64,000 nucleotides of DNA from Burkholderiaceae bacterium (GTDB lineage: Bacteria > Pseudomonadota > Gammaproteobacteria > Burkholderiales > Burkholderiaceae_E), in assembly GCA_023954045.1 (NCBI GenBank), contig JAMLIR010000001.1, forward strand, positions 1-64,000. Direction: 5' to 3'. The position numbers were made by a program, and so were the translations under genes. The notes beneath the pieces are model-generated. The model searched no databases, was not told where the DNA came from, and saw only the letters and a program-made list of their open reading frames with translations. This document shows positions 28,477 through 42,103 of the stretch, one piece after another (positions within the stretch are counted from its first letter, which is position 1; every line of letters begins with the position of its first letter).

Positions 28477-29695
28477 CGCGAGCCCGCGTGGCGCGGCCGG
28501 CGCGGAACGCACCGGCGATCAGCGTCGCCTGGGCGAACGCGATGCCGAGCCAGACCAGCGCCGGCTGCTGCGCGTCCATCATCAGCCCGAAGATCGGCGG
28601 CGCGATCGTCATGCCGACGTCGAGCCCCGAATAGACGACGCCGTAGACGCGCCCGGTCGCCCCGGGCGGCGCCGCGCGGCGGATCAGCATGTCGCGCGAC
28701 GGGTTCGCAATGCCTCCGCACAGCCCCATCGTGCCGAACAGCATCGGGACCACCCAGCCGGGCCAGGGCAGCAACGCGACGCTGATCGCCACCAGTGCCG
28801 CGATGCCGAAGCTGGTGCCTATGATCCGCTCCGCGCGCGCCGGATCGCGCGCGAGGAAGCCGCCGACGATCGTGCCCCCCGCGCTCGCCAGCATGTAGAC
28901 CGTCAGGCACAGCGCCGCCCACTCCAGCGGCACGTCGTGCAGCAGCCGCGCCGCTTCCGGCGCGAAGGTCTGCACGCCGCCGAGCGCCGCGGCGTAGGCG
29001 AAGAAGAAGCCGAAGCTCAGCCACACCGCGGGCAGTCGCAGGAAGTCGAATGCGCCGCCCGGCAGCGCGTGCGCCGGACCGGTTGCGCCGGACCGGTGCA
29101 CCGGCACTTCGAGTGCCACGCGGTTCACCCAGACGACGACGAGCGCCGCCAGAGCCAGCAGCGACGCGGCGGCGAGCGCCGCCCGCCACCCCGCGAACCC
29201 GGCGATCGAGACGACGAAGACCGGCGCGATCGCCCACCCGAGATTGCCCGTGATGCCGTGCACCGCGTAGGCATGGCCGAGCCGCGAAGGCGACACCTTG
29301 CGGTTCAGGATCGAGTAGTCGACCGGGTGGAACGACGCGTTGCCGAGGCCGGCCAGGGCCGCGCCGACCATGAGTCCCGCGTAGCCCGGCGCCAGCGCCA
29401 GCACCGCCGCCGAGATCGCGAACAGGGCCATCGAGCCGAGCATCACCGGCAGCGGGCCGACGCGATCGACCAGGAAACCTGCCAGCGACTGGCCGATCCC
29501 CGAGATCACGAAGAACACCGTGACCAGCAATCCGAGTTCCGAATACGACAGGCCGAACGCGTCCTTGAGCCACGGAAACAGCGGCGGAAGGATCAGGTGG
29601 AAGAAGTGCGAGACGCTGTGCGCGATCCCCACCACTGCGATCACGCGCGTGTCGCCGGAATGGAATCCGGGTGCTGCCGGTGCCGCACTGCTCAT
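28454..29695 (-). CDS. Major facilitator superfamily transporter, Fsr (fosmidomycin resistance)-like
   Basis: This 413-residue protein has twelve hydrophobic segments in two halves. The first loop [13 protein letters not shown] corresponds to the MFS A motif region. Overall similarity ([32 protein letters not shown] near the start and [19 protein letters not shown] mid-half) places it with Fsr-like efflux carriers, though the actual substrate is open. It overlaps rarA downstream and lies 56 bases after the aldolase-like gene. It sits as an extra gene inside the conserved lolA-rarA neighbourhood, and with the aldolase-like enzyme may form a small metabolic cassette. Confidence 0.87.
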
Positions 29696-29751
29696 CGGGA
29701 CGAGGCTCCGCGGGTCGTCGAAGCCGCCAGCTTACCGCAGGCGGGCGGGCC

Positions 29752-30909
29752 TCAGCGCGAGGCGCTGCGCGCGAGCACCGGCCAGACCGCCTCGACGCGC
29801 TCGCCGCGGCAGGCCACGATCCAGTCGTGCAGGTTGGCCGTGGGATCGCAGTGCCCGGGGTCGAGCACGCAGCGCCGGCCGAGCTCGAGTGCGGGCACGA
29901 GGCCACTGTCCGCCGCGACGCCGCGCGCGTCCGCCGGCTCGATCACCGTGTGCTCGTCGGAGACGCCGCGCACCCGCCAGCCGTCGAGCCGCACCGAGGG
30001 CGGGCCGGAATCGACCGACACCGCCTTCAGCCCCCCGTCGAGCACCGCGTGCCCGCTGCGCACGCTCATCACCGACACGAGCACGCCCAGCGCCTGCCGC
30101 ATCACCGGCAGCGCCGGATCGGGCGCGTTGGCGCGGTAGTCGAGGTCCATCAGCGCGTACGAGCCGGGCTGGATCTCGGTGTAGACGCCCGACCCCGCCT
30201 CGTAGGCGAACGTGCCGGTGCCGCCGCCGCTCACCTCGTCGCAGGCGAAGCCCGCGTGCCGCAGCGCATCGCGCGCGTGCGCGGCCCTCGCGCCGGCCTC
30301 GGCGATCGCCTGCGAGCGCGCGGCGGGGGCACGCAGGTGCTGCGCGCTGCCGTGATAGGCCTGCAGCCCGCGCAGGCGCAGGTGCGGCGCCGCGGCGCCG
30401 ATCTCGCGCGCGAGCGCGAGCACCTCGTCGACCGTGACGACGCCGCAGCGCCCCTGCCCCACGTCGAGGTCGATCAGCACGTCGACGCGAGCGTCGGCGT
30501 CGGTGCACGCCCGCGCCAGCGCCCGCACCGCGTCGGGGTGATCGACGCAGACACCGAGCCGCACGCGGCGTGCGAGCCGGGCCAGCCTCGCGAGCTTGGC
30601 CGCGTCGACGATCTCGTTGCTGATCAGGACGTCGGCGATCCCGGCCGCGGCAAAGCCTTCGGCCTCCCCGACCTTCTGGCAGCACACGCCGACGGCGCCG
30701 GCGGCCACCTGCCGCCGCGCGATCTCGGGGCAGCGGTGCGCCTTGCCGTGCGCGCGCACCCGCACGCCGCGCGCCGCCGCGTACGCGTGCAGCGCCGCGA
30801 CGTTGGCCTCGAACGCGTCGAGGTCGAGGATCAGCGCCGGCGTGTCGACGCGTTCGAGGCGATCGCCCGGCGCCGCGGGCGAGCTCGCCGCTTCACTGCT
30901 CGACGACAT
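29752..30909 (-). CDS. PLP-dependent D-threonine aldolase-like enzyme (DSD1 / alanine racemase fold)
   Basis: This 385-residue protein is a fold-type III PLP enzyme. The PLP lysine is probably K56 in [14 protein letters not shown]. The barrel has [14 protein letters not shown] and an SGGGTGTF phosphate loop. The C-terminal beta domain ends with the metal-binding segment [14 protein letters not shown] (His and Cys). That set is shared by D-threonine aldolase, D-3-hydroxyaspartate aldolase and DSD1-like D-serine dehydratase, which cannot be separated here. Its start overlaps lolA by 17 bases, indicating co-translation with an unrelated housekeeping gene. An MFS carrier follows. Confidence 0.85.
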   Translation of the reverse strand: MSSSSEAASSPAAPGDRLERVDTPALILDLDAFEANVAALHAYAAARGVRVRAHGKAHRCPEIARRQVAAGAVGVCCQKVGEAEGFAAAGIADVLISNEIVDAAKLARLARLARRVRLGVCVDHPDAVRALARACTDADARVDVLIDLDVGQGRCGVVTVDEVLALAREIGAAAPHLRLRGLQAYHGSAQHLRAPAARSQAIAEAGARAAHARDALRHAGFACDEVSGGGTGTFAYEAGSGVYTEIQPGSYALMDLDYRANAPDPALPVMRQALGVLVSVMSVRSGHAVLDGGLKAVSVDSGPPSVRLDGWRVRGVSDEHTVIEPADARGVAADSGLVPALELGRRCVLDPGHCDPTANLHDWIVACRGERVEAVWPVLARSASR

Positions 30910-31543
30910 CCGCGCCCTTCGGCGGCACGAACCGGAACAGGTCCGCCGGCACGGCCGCGTTGCGCGCGACCGAGCGGAACTCGAACACGGTCGTGCGCCC
31001 GAACGCGTCGCCGACCTCCATCGTCGCCGGCAGCCCGTCGCGGAAGCCGAGCGCGATGCGCTCGACGCCCGCGTCCTTGTTGCGCGGCAGCGCCTCGACC
31101 CACTCGAGGCCGTCGCGCGGCGCGAGCTCGCGCAGCGCGAAGTCGCCCTCGACGTCGGCGTCGCCGAACAGGATCGCCGCCGGCGTCGACGCCAGCGCGT
31201 CGGCGAGCCGGCGCACCGTCACCTGGTTCAGGTCCTTGTCGTAGAAGTAAAGGCGCTTGCCGTCGGCGACCAGCAGCTGCTCGAACGGACGGCGCACGTC
31301 CCAGCGGAAACGCCCGGGGCGCGCGAACGCGAACTCGCCGCTGCTCGATTCGGCGACGCCGCCGTCCGCGCGCAGCACCTTCTGCGTGAACTCGCCGCGT
31401 GCCGAGCGCGTCTCGCCGAGAAAGGCGCGCAACTGGTCCTGGCCGCCGGCCCGGGCCGGCGCCGGCGCCAGCGCGCCGGCCGGCACGAGCACGAACGACA
31501 ACACGAACGACAGCGCCGCGAATGCGCGCCGCGAGGGGTCCAT
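30893..31543 (-). CDS. lolA: Outer-membrane lipoprotein carrier protein LolA
   Basis: This 216-residue periplasmic chaperone has a signal peptide at 1-32 ([15 protein letters not shown] to ARA). The mature part has the open-barrel LolA pattern: FTQKVLRADGG, GRFRWDVRRPFEQLLVADGKRLYFYDKDLNQVTVR, and a C-terminal [14 protein letters not shown]. LolA carries lipoproteins from LolCDE to LolB. The ATG overlaps the ftsK stop as TGATG, so translation is coupled to ftsK. The 3' end overlaps the aldolase-like gene by 17 bases. Confidence 0.95.
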   Translation of the reverse strand: MDPSRRAFAALSFVLSFVLVPAGALAPAPARAGGQDQLRAFLGETRSARGEFTQKVLRADGGVAESSSGEFAFARPGRFRWDVRRPFEQLLVADGKRLYFYDKDLNQVTVRRLADALASTPAAILFGDADVEGDFALRELAPRDGLEWVEALPRNKDAGVERIALGFRDGLPATMEVGDAFGRTTVFEFRSVARNAAVPADLFRFVPPKGADVVEQ

Positions 31544-33915
31544 CAGGCGTCCTGCGACGACGGGACGAGCAGCTCGCGATTGCCGTTGGACGCCATCGCC
31601 GAGACGAGCCCCGACTTCTCCATCTGCTCGAGCAGGCGCGCCGCACGGTTGTAGCCGATGCGCAGGTGGCGCTGAACCAGCGAGATCGACGCGCGCTTGT
31701 GCTTGATGACGACCGCAACGGCCTGGTCGTACATCGGGTCGGCCTCGCCGTCGATGCCGGCTTCGGACAGCGTCTGCGACAGGCCACCGAAGCCGACCGC
31801 GCTGCCCGCGTCGACCTCCTCGGGAACGCCGCCCTCGAGAATGCCCTCGACGTACTGCGGCTCGGCGAGCTGCCGCCAGTGCTCGACCACCTTGTGGACT
31901 TCGTCGTCGGCGACGAAGGCGCCGTGCACCCGCATCGGCACGCCGCCGCCCGGCGGCAGGTAGAGCATGTCGCCCTGCCCGAGCAGCGACTCGGCCCCCA
32001 TCTGGTCGAGGATCGTGCGCGAGTCGATCTTCGACGAGACCTGGAACGCGATCCGCGTCGGAATGTTCGCCTTGATCAGGCCGGTGATCACGTCGACCGA
32101 CGGACGCTGCGTCGCGAGGATCAGGTGGATGCCGGCGGCGCGCGCCTTCTGCGCCAGCCGCGCGATCAGCTCCTCGATCTTCTTGCCGACCACCATCATC
32201 AGGTCGGCCAGCTCGTCGATGACGACCACGATCTGCGGCAGCCGCCCGAGCGGCTCGGGCGCGTCGGGCGTGAGCGAGAACGGGTTCGGGATCAGCTGCT
32301 CGCGCTTCTCGGCCTCGGCGATCTTGTGGTTGTAGCCCGAGAGGTTGCGCACGCCGAGCTTGCTCATCAGCCGGTAGCGCCGTTCCATCTCGGCGACGCA
32401 CCAGTTCAGCGCGTTGCCGGCCTGGCGCATGTCGGTGACCACCGGCGCGAGCAGGTGGGGGATGCCCTCGTAGGTGCTCATCTCGAGCATCTTCGGGTCG
32501 ATCAGGATCAGCCGCACCTGCGTCGGGTCGCTCTTGTAGAGCAGCGACAGCAGCATCGCGTTGATGCCCACCGACTTGCCCGAGCCGGTGGTGCCGGCCA
32601 CCAGCAGGTGCGGCATCTTCGCGAGGTCGACGACCATCGGGTTGCCGGCGATGTCCTTGCCGAGCGCCAGCGTCAGCGGCGAGGCGCTGGTCGCGTAGAC
32701 CTGCGACGCGAGGATCTCGGACAGCCGCACCGTCTGGCGGCGCGCGTTCGGCAGCTCGAGCCCCATCAGGTTCTTGCCGGGGATCGTCTCGACGACGCGG
32801 ATCGACACCAGCGACAGCGCGCGGGCGAGGTCCTTCGACAGGTTGACGATCTGGCTGCCCTTGACGCCGGTGGCCGGCTCGATCTCGTAGCGGGTGATCA
32901 CCGGGCCCGGATACGCGGCGACCACGTTGGCCGCGACGTTGAAGTCCGACAGCTTCTTCTCGATGAGCCGCGAGGTGTACTCGAGCGTCTCCTGCGAGAC
33001 GCCCTCGGCCGCCACCGGCGGCTCGTCGAGCAGCGACACCGGCGGCAGCTGGGTGTCGGCCGGCAGGTCGACGAACAGCACGCTCTGCCGCTCGGCCTCG
33101 GCGCGTTCCGAGCGCTCGATTCGCGCCACCGGAGTCTCGATCCGCACCGGCTCGGGATCGTCGTCGAGGATGCGCCGCTTGACCTGCACCTGCTCGTCGC
33201 GCTCGGTGGCGGCGACCTCGCCGATGCGGCGGTCGCGGCGCGCGACCACCGCCTGCACCAGCTGCTGCGCGGACCACTCGAGCGCGAAACCGATCCGCTC
33301 GAAGATCGTCAGCCACGACCAGCCGGTCCAGAGGCTGAACCCTGCCGCGACCAGCACCAGCAGCACCAGCGTGCCGCCGACCGCGCCCAGCGCGACGAAC
33401 AGCGGATCGGTGATCACCGCGCCGACGATGCCGCCTGGCCCGAGCGGCAGGTCGACCTGCAGGCTGTGCAGCCGTGCCGACTCGATGCCGACGCAGCCGA
33501 GCAGCATCAGCCCGAAGCCGACCCAGCGCTCCCAGGCGAAACGCTGCGCAGGCAACGCGTCGGGCGTCGCGCGCAGCGTTCGCAGCCCGCGCAGCACCGA
33601 GACGCCGAGCAGTGCCACCAGCAGGTAGGCGCTCAGGCCGAACAGGTACAGCAGCAGGTCGGCGAACCACGCGCCGACGCGGCCGCCCGCGTTCGAGATC
33701 GTTCGCGCGACCACCGCGTGCGACCAGCTCGGGTCGGCCTTGTCGTAGGTGAGCAGGATCAGCAGCAGGAACGCGCCGAGCGCGGCCAGCGCGATCCAGA
33801 GCGCCTCCTGAAACAGCCGCAGCGCGCGCTCGGGCAACCCGAACCCGACCGCAGCGGCGTTGCGCCCCTGGATTCCCCGCCCGGGCGATGCGGCGGCTGC
33901 AGCAGCTCGTGCCAT
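31543..33915 (-). CDS. ftsK: DNA translocase FtsK
   Basis: This 790-residue protein has four hydrophobic N-terminal segments (about 35-200) and a charged linker that is much shorter than in E. coli. The alpha/beta motor follows, with Walker A GTTGSGKS and Walker [13 protein letters not shown], and a C-terminal gamma winged helix ([24 protein letters not shown]) that reads KOPS sequences. FtsK couples division to segregation and activates XerCD at dif. Its length fits the short-linker FtsK/SpoIIIE form. It overlaps lolA by the TGATG junction and lies 25 bases after a Crp-type regulator gene. Confidence 0.97.
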   Translation of the reverse strand: MARAAAAAASPGRGIQGRNAAAVGFGLPERALRLFQEALWIALAALGAFLLLILLTYDKADPSWSHAVVARTISNAGGRVGAWFADLLLYLFGLSAYLLVALLGVSVLRGLRTLRATPDALPAQRFAWERWVGFGLMLLGCVGIESARLHSLQVDLPLGPGGIVGAVITDPLFVALGAVGGTLVLLVLVAAGFSLWTGWSWLTIFERIGFALEWSAQQLVQAVVARRDRRIGEVAATERDEQVQVKRRILDDDPEPVRIETPVARIERSERAEAERQSVLFVDLPADTQLPPVSLLDEPPVAAEGVSQETLEYTSRLIEKKLSDFNVAANVVAAYPGPVITRYEIEPATGVKGSQIVNLSKDLARALSLVSIRVVETIPGKNLMGLELPNARRQTVRLSEILASQVYATSASPLTLALGKDIAGNPMVVDLAKMPHLLVAGTTGSGKSVGINAMLLSLLYKSDPTQVRLILIDPKMLEMSTYEGIPHLLAPVVTDMRQAGNALNWCVAEMERRYRLMSKLGVRNLSGYNHKIAEAEKREQLIPNPFSLTPDAPEPLGRLPQIVVVIDELADLMMVVGKKIEELIARLAQKARAAGIHLILATQRPSVDVITGLIKANIPTRIAFQVSSKIDSRTILDQMGAESLLGQGDMLYLPPGGGVPMRVHGAFVADDEVHKVVEHWRQLAEPQYVEGILEGGVPEEVDAGSAVGFGGLSQTLSEAGIDGEADPMYDQAVAVVIKHKRASISLVQRHLRIGYNRAARLLEQMEKSGLVSAMASNGNRELLVPSSQDA

Positions 33916-33940
33916 CTCGTTCGACCGCTCCCCGCCGCGC

Positions 33941-34621
33941 TCAGCTGATGTACGAGCTGATCTTCTCGCGCAGCATCAGCCGGCCCTCGGGCATCGGCAC
34001 GATGTAGCCGTCGATCTCGAGCCCCTTCATGACGCGCGACACCATCTCGCGCGACGCGCCGATCATCTTGGCGATCTCCTGGCGCGGCAGCTTGTTCTTC
34101 ACGACGCGCTCGCCGTTGACCATCTCGGAGAAGTCGAGCAGCACGCGGGCGACGCGCCCGTAGACGTCGAGCAGCGCCAGCGTCTCGATCTTCTTGTCGG
34201 CCTCGCGGAGGCGCCGCACCATGCCCTTCATGACCGCCATGCACATCTCGGGGCTCTGCATCAGCATCGAGCGGAACGCGTCCTTGTTGATCGACATGAA
34301 GTCGCAGGACTCGAGCGTGATCACGCTGGCCGAGCGCGGCGCCTCGTCGATCAGGCTCATCTCGCCGAAGAAGTCGCCCGAGCCGAGCACTGCGAGGATC
34401 ACTTCCTTGCCCTCGGAGTCGGAGCGCTGCACCTTGGCGCGCCCCGAAAGCAGGATGTACAGCGACTGGGACGGCTCGCCCTCGGCGACGATCGTGCGGC
34501 CCTTCGGAAAATTGCGTCGCGCGCTTCCGGCCGCCAGCGTCTCGAGTTGTTGTTCGTTGAGACTGGACAACAAGGGCACCCTGCGCAGGAACGCCTTGTT
34601 TTCTTCGTGAGCCATACCCAC
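33941..34621 (-). CDS. Crp/Fnr-family transcriptional regulator
   Basis: This 226-residue protein has an N-terminal cyclic-nucleotide-binding-type beta-roll (about 20-130, with [25 protein letters not shown]), a long dimerisation helix, and a C-terminal winged helix-turn-helix ([30 protein letters not shown]). [15 protein letters not shown] resembles the cAMP phosphate-binding cassette. The N-terminal Cys cluster of Fnr is absent, so it is not an oxygen-sensing iron-sulfur protein. The start may be M1 (34621) or M3 (34615). It diverges from trxB with 153 bases between, an AT-richer gap. Confidence 0.9.
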   Translation of the reverse strand: MGMAHEENKAFLRRVPLLSSLNEQQLETLAAGSARRNFPKGRTIVAEGEPSQSLYILLSGRAKVQRSDSEGKEVILAVLGSGDFFGEMSLIDEAPRSASVITLESCDFMSINKDAFRSMLMQSPEMCMAVMKGMVRRLREADKKIETLALLDVYGRVARVLLDFSEMVNGERVVKNKLPRQEIAKMIGASREMVSRVMKGLEIDGYIVPMPEGRLMLREKISSYIS

Positions 34622-34667
34622 CTCGCGATAAACGCCACCACGCGCCAGGAAAATGGCGCGGCACTCC

Positions 34668-34673
34668 TATAAT
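34668..34673 (+). promoter_or_regulatory. -10 element in the crp-like/trxB divergent gap
   Basis: A perfect TATAAT on the plus strand lies 101 bases before the trxB ATG. No convincing -35 is seen at 16-18 bases upstream. The gap (34622-34774) is the most AT-rich non-coding stretch nearby, with a run of six T at 34742-34747 flanked by TTGT and ACAA. Confidence 0.4.
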
Positions 34674-34741
34674 TCTGCCCTACCCGTGCCGAATATCACA
34701 AAGCGCTCAAAGATCAGGCTCCTAAGCCAATGATTTGTTGA

Positions 34742-36382
<1,641 letters not shown>

Positions 36383-36402
<20 letters not shown>

Positions 36403-36739
36403 GGGCGTCGCCCTCCGGCGCATCGAGCGCGACCAGGATCCGGCCTCCTTCGCGCCGCACCCGCCAGACCCGCAGCGGTTCGGTCACGGGCGTGCACAGC
36501 GGTTCGCCGGTGCGCACGTCGAACTGCCCCTGGTGCAGCGGGCACTCGATGCAGTGGTCGATGACGAAGCCTTCCGAGAGCCGCGCGTCGCCGTGCGTGC
36601 AGCGGTTGTCGGTCGCGTAGACCTCGCCCTCGACCAGGTAGAGGGCGATCTCGCGGCCCATCGCCGGCACTGCGACGACGTCTGCGTCGATCAGCTCGGC
36701 CTCCGCGGCCACGTCGATCCACACGGTGGGCTCGTTCAT
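36383..36739 (-). CDS. Rieske [2Fe-2S] ferredoxin of a ring-hydroxylating oxygenase
   Basis: This 118-residue protein is a small Rieske ferredoxin with CTHGDARLSEG and, 17 residues on, CPLHQGQFD, supplying the two Cys and two His ligands. It would pass electrons to the alpha subunit encoded two genes upstream. ATG at 36739 (MNEPTVWID) is chosen; the longer frame overlaps the end of the beta subunit gene. Gene order alpha-beta-ferredoxin matches three-component systems such as anthranilate 1,2-dioxygenase of Burkholderia. The reductase that should follow is missing; the next gene is the unrelated Smr gene on the other strand. Confidence 0.92.
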
Positions 36740-36762
36740 CGGCACGCTCCGCGCAGCACAGG

Positions 36763-37305
36763 CTAGATCGGGTAGATCAGCGAGTTGGGAATCAGCTCGG
36801 TGTCGAAGACGACGTGCTTGAGCCCGAAACACCAGTCGTCGCCGATGCGCACCAGCTCGTCCAGGTGCCGCCCGGCGCTGAGGATCTCCGCGGGCTGCTG
36901 CACGTGCGTGCGCAACACCACGTAGTTGGCCTCGGTCGCTACGCGCAGCGGCCTCGCCGCGTCGCCCGCCAGCACCGCGCGCACCCGCGCAGCGCCGATC
37001 ACGTGGCGCTGGTAGTACGGCGCGTGGAAAAGCGTGTGGCGCACCGCGTGCACGCGATCGCGAAGCATCCCCTGCCCTTCGAGCGCCATCGTCGCCAGCG
37101 GCAAGCCGCGGTCGTGGTTCTCGCGCGGCTGCACCAGGTAGCGGCAGTCGGGCGCGAACAATGCGACCCAGTCCTCGTAGCGCGCCTCGTCGAGCGCCGC
37201 CGCATAGTCGGCGTACAGCCTCGCGACGGCCAGCGCATCGTCGGCCCGCAGCGCGACGCTGCGCCCCGCGCGTGCCGACCCGGCAAGCGGTTCCTGCGCC
37301 CCCAT
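36763..37305 (-). CDS. Ring-hydroxylating dioxygenase beta subunit
   Basis: This 180-residue NTF2/SnoaL-like protein includes ADYAAALDEARYEDWVALFAPDCRYLV, the conserved opening of dioxygenase small subunits, and a C-terminal LKHVVFDTELIPNSLIYPI that is typical of the family. It has a structural role in the alpha3-beta3 oxygenase. It starts 2 bases after the alpha subunit stop. The N-terminal 18 residues are extra compared with many homologues. Confidence 0.92.
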   Translation of the reverse strand: MGAQEPLAGSARAGRSVALRADDALAVARLYADYAAALDEARYEDWVALFAPDCRYLVQPRENHDRGLPLATMALEGQGMLRDRVHAVRHTLFHAPYYQRHVIGAARVRAVLAGDAARPLRVATEANYVVLRTHVQQPAEILSAGRHLDELVRIGDDWCFGLKHVVFDTELIPNSLIYPI

Positions 37306-37307
37306 GA

Positions 37308-38564
37308 TCAGACCTCCATCAGCCGGCGCCAGTACGCGACCATGCCGCGGATCAGCGTCTCGGTCACCATGTGGTCGGCATCTCCGATCCCGTGCCCGCC
37401 CAGTGCGCTGATCGTGCGCCCGTCGGGATCCTGTGCAAAGCCCTGCTGCGACATCTCGATCACCTCACCGTCGTCGGCCGACACGAAGCCGGCCGGACCG
37501 AACAGGTTGGCCTGGCGCAGCCGGCGCTGCGTCATCTCGGGCGTGTCGTCGGCAAAGCCGAAGTGCGTCCAGACGAAGTCGAACACGCCGTGGCCGCGCG
37601 GCACGATGTGGCGGGTCGACAGCGAGTTCACCTGCTGCTGGATGATCAGCGACGGAAACAGCGTGATCATCGTCACCGTCGGGCCGTTCCACCACGGCTC
37701 GGGCACGACGTCGAGCAGGCGCGCGTCGTTCAGCGTCAGGTTCTCCTTGAAGCTGGTGACCCCCTGCGTGACGTCGGCGCGACCGCCGTCGTTGCGTCGC
37801 GAGATCATCGCCGCGTGGCGGCCGCGCTCGTCGAGCACCATCTGCGAGCGCTGGTCGGCGCGCCACAGCCCGAAGGTGACGAACCAGGTGTGCAGCAACC
37901 CCGGGTGGTACGGGTCCTTGATGTTCTCCTGCATCAGCTTCCAGTTGCCGGGGATGCGCTGGCGCGAGTAGCCGAGCAGCGTGAGCTCGCGGCCGTCGAA
38001 GATCCGCTCGACCCAGGGCAGGATCTTCGGCCCGATCGCCTCGCGCAACGGCTCGACCTCGTGGTCGAACGACGCGAACACCAGCCCGTTCAGCGTCTCG
38101 ACGCGCAGCCGGTTCAGCCCGTGGTCCTCGAGCCGGAAGTCGGGCGGCATCCCGCCCTGCACCCGCGCCTTGCCGTCCTCGACCGTCTTCACGCCGCGCC
38201 GGAACGGCACGCCGACCAGGTTGCCCTTCAGGTCGTAGTTCCACTGGTGGTACGGGCAGACGAAGTCGCGCGCGTTGCCGTGCGAGGCGCGGCAGAAGCG
38301 CACGCCGCGGTGCGCGCAGTGGTTCTCGACGACGTTGATCGAGCCGTCGTGGTCGCGCACCATGATCACCGAGCGCTCGCCGATCCAGGTGGTCCGGTAG
38401 TCGCCCGGGTTCGGGATCTCGCAGGCCAGTCCCGCGTAGTTCCAGTGGCCGCTGTAGAACAGGCGCTCGAGCTCGCGGCGGTAGAGGCCGGCGTCGGTGT
38501 AGGCACGGTACGGCACGCGCGTGAAATCGGCTTCCGCCCAGTCCAGGGCCCTCGGTGCGAGCAT
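37308..38564 (-). CDS. Rieske ring-hydroxylating dioxygenase alpha subunit
   Basis: This 418-residue protein has an N-terminal Rieske domain with ENHCAHRGVRF and CPYHQWNYDLKGNL (about 80-115). Its catalytic domain has the mononuclear iron site NIKDPYHPGLLHTW (Asp bridge plus two His). Length and the CPYHQW variant resemble the AndAc/NagG group (anthranilate 1,2-dioxygenase, salicylate 5-hydroxylase), which act on carboxylated aromatics, so an aromatic acid substrate is likely but not proven. Upstream by 3 bases is a MocA-like nucleotidyltransferase gene, downstream the beta subunit. Electron supply from a reductase elsewhere is required. Confidence 0.92.
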   Translation of the reverse strand: MLAPRALDWAEADFTRVPYRAYTDAGLYRRELERLFYSGHWNYAGLACEIPNPGDYRTTWIGERSVIMVRDHDGSINVVENHCAHRGVRFCRASHGNARDFVCPYHQWNYDLKGNLVGVPFRRGVKTVEDGKARVQGGMPPDFRLEDHGLNRLRVETLNGLVFASFDHEVEPLREAIGPKILPWVERIFDGRELTLLGYSRQRIPGNWKLMQENIKDPYHPGLLHTWFVTFGLWRADQRSQMVLDERGRHAAMISRRNDGGRADVTQGVTSFKENLTLNDARLLDVVPEPWWNGPTVTMITLFPSLIIQQQVNSLSTRHIVPRGHGVFDFVWTHFGFADDTPEMTQRRLRQANLFGPAGFVSADDGEVIEMSQQGFAQDPDGRTISALGGHGIGDADHMVTETLIRGMVAYWRRLMEV

Positions 38565-38567
38565 GGC

Positions 38568-39221
38568 TCAGCCCTCCTTCTCGATCGCGCTGCGCAGGCC
38601 GCGCCCGGCCAGCCGCGCAAGGTCGTCGACGGTGTCGACGTCGACGACGAAATGGTCGTTCGGCGCCTCGGCGCGGCGCACCAGCGCCGGATGCGCGGCG
38701 AGGTAGCCGCGTGCGCCGACCGCGGGCCCCGCGTCGAGGATCGGGGCGCGCATCGCCGCGTCGAGGACCACCGGGTTTGCGCGCCGTCCCTGGTGGACCG
38801 GCACCAGCGCGCAGCCGCGTGCCAGCGAGCGCCACTGCGCGAGCAGCCAGCGCAGGTCGCCGGCGTCGAGCAGCGGCTGGTCGGCCAGCATGACCAGGAT
38901 CGCGTCCAGGCCCGCAGGCAGCGCGCGCAGTCCCGCGTCGACGGAGACCTGGTGGTCGGTCGACTCCGGCGCCACGCACGCCTGCCAGCCGTGCAGTCCG
39001 TCGAGCGCCGCGCGAACGGCGTCGGCGGCCGGTCCGAGCACGACGACGATCGGTTCGAGCGGCACCGCCAGCAGCGTGCGCAACGCGCGCCGCACCATCG
39101 GCTCGCCGTCGACCTCCACCAGCAGCTTGTTCGGGCCGCCCATCCGCGTCGAACGCCCGGCGGCGAGCAGCAGCGCGCCGACGCGCGCAGGCACCTCGCC
39201 GGCTGGCACAATCGCTTCCAT
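38568..39221 (-). CDS. MocA/MobA-like nucleotidyltransferase
   Basis: This 217-residue GT-A-fold nucleotidyltransferase has a nucleotide loop GALLLAAGRSTRMGGPNKLLV at about 15-35 and a metal site in LVMLADQPLL. The closest described group is CTP:molybdopterin cytidylyltransferase MocA, which matures xanthine dehydrogenase-family enzymes. None is present here. It is the first gene of the Rieske oxygenase operon, 3 bases before the alpha subunit. An extended -10 (TGC-TACACT) immediately before its ATG suggests a nearly leaderless message. Confidence 0.85.
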   Translation of the reverse strand: MEAIVPAGEVPARVGALLLAAGRSTRMGGPNKLLVEVDGEPMVRRALRTLLAVPLEPIVVVLGPAADAVRAALDGLHGWQACVAPESTDHQVSVDAGLRALPAGLDAILVMLADQPLLDAGDLRWLLAQWRSLARGCALVPVHQGRRANPVVLDAAMRAPILDAGPAVGARGYLAAHPALVRRAEAPNDHFVVDVDTVDDLARLAGRGLRSAIEKEG

Positions 39222-39228
39222 GACGACG

Positions 39229-39237
39229 AGTGTAGCA
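39229..39237 (-). promoter_or_regulatory. Extended -10 promoter of the Rieske oxygenase operon
   Basis: On the minus strand TGC-TACACT (39237-39229) matches an extended -10 and lies 7 bases before the ATG at 39221. Transcription would start at or next to the start codon. The gap to the divergent DUF4126 gene is only 44 bases. Confidence 0.4.
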
Positions 39238-39265
39238 AGCGCCCCCGGGCGCGCGCAGCCTCCCC

Positions 39266-39928
39266 GTGCCTGAGCTCGACGCGCTGATCGACGCGTTCGG
39301 CCGGATGCTGCCGGAGCCGCTGGTGCGCCACCTTCCCGAGCTGGCGCTGGCCGGCGCGCTCGCCTGGGGCGCCGGGCTGCGGCTGTACCTCGTGGTGTTC
39401 CTGTTCGGGCTGCTCGGGCGGCTCGGCTGGTGGCCGCTGCCCGAACATCTCGCGCTGCTCGCCCATCCGCTCGTGATCGGCGCCTCGGGCTTCATGGCGG
39501 TCGTCGAGCTGTTCGCCGACAAGCTGCCCTGGCTCGACAGCCTCTGGGACATGCTGAACACCTTCGTGCGGATCCCGGCCGGAGCGGCGCTGGCCGCGGC
39601 GGTGTTCGGCGACTCGGGCGCCGCGACGGCGCTCGCCGCCGGCCTGCTGGGAGGCACGCTCACCGCCACCACGCACTTCGCGAAATCGGGGACGCGCGCC
39701 GCGGTGAACGCGTCGCCCGAGCCGTTCTCGAACCTGGCCATCTCGATGGGCGAGGACGCGCTGGTGCTCGGCGGCGTCTGGCTGGCCGTCGAGCACCCGC
39801 TGCTGTTCGTGCTCGCGCTGCTGCTGTTCCTGGTCGCCGCGGCGCTGCTGATCCGGCTGATCGTCCGCGGCTTGCGCCGGCTGTTCGGGATGCGGCCGGC
39901 CCAGGGGCCCACCGGCGGGCCTACCTAG
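39266..39928 (+). CDS. DUF4126 family membrane protein
   Basis: This 220-residue protein starts at GTG (39266). It has an amphipathic N-terminal segment, then about five hydrophobic segments with Gly/Ala-rich contacts (LAGALAWGAGLRLYLVVFLFGLLGRLGW, AALAAAVFGDSGAATALAAGLLGG, ALLLFLVAAALLIRLI) and a basic C-terminal end. The pattern RTAVNASPEPFSN-like (TRAAVNASPEPFSNLA) is characteristic of DUF4126. Function is unknown. It diverges from the oxygenase operon and converges on glnB. Confidence 0.85.
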   Translation: MPELDALIDAFGRMLPEPLVRHLPELALAGALAWGAGLRLYLVVFLFGLLGRLGWWPLPEHLALLAHPLVIGASGFMAVVELFADKLPWLDSLWDMLNTFVRIPAGAALAAAVFGDSGAATALAAGLLGGTLTATTHFAKSGTRAAVNASPEPFSNLAISMGEDALVLGGVWLAVEHPLLFVLALLLFLVAAALLIRLIVRGLRRLFGMRPAQGPTGGPT

Positions 39929-40018
39929 GAGCGCACCCCCGGCCCGACCGACCAGGCCCTCGCCGGTCGGCGACTCACGCAGGGCTTGCGCCCGGACCCG
40001 CGCCGGGCGCGGCGCGCG

Positions 40019-42089
<2,071 letters not shown>

Positions 42090-42103
42090 CGGAGGGAAGG
42101 CCT

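Noticed and set aside
33941-34621. Crp-family gene considered as the oxygen regulator Fnr
   Set aside because: The N-terminal Cys cluster needed for the iron-sulfur cluster is absent.
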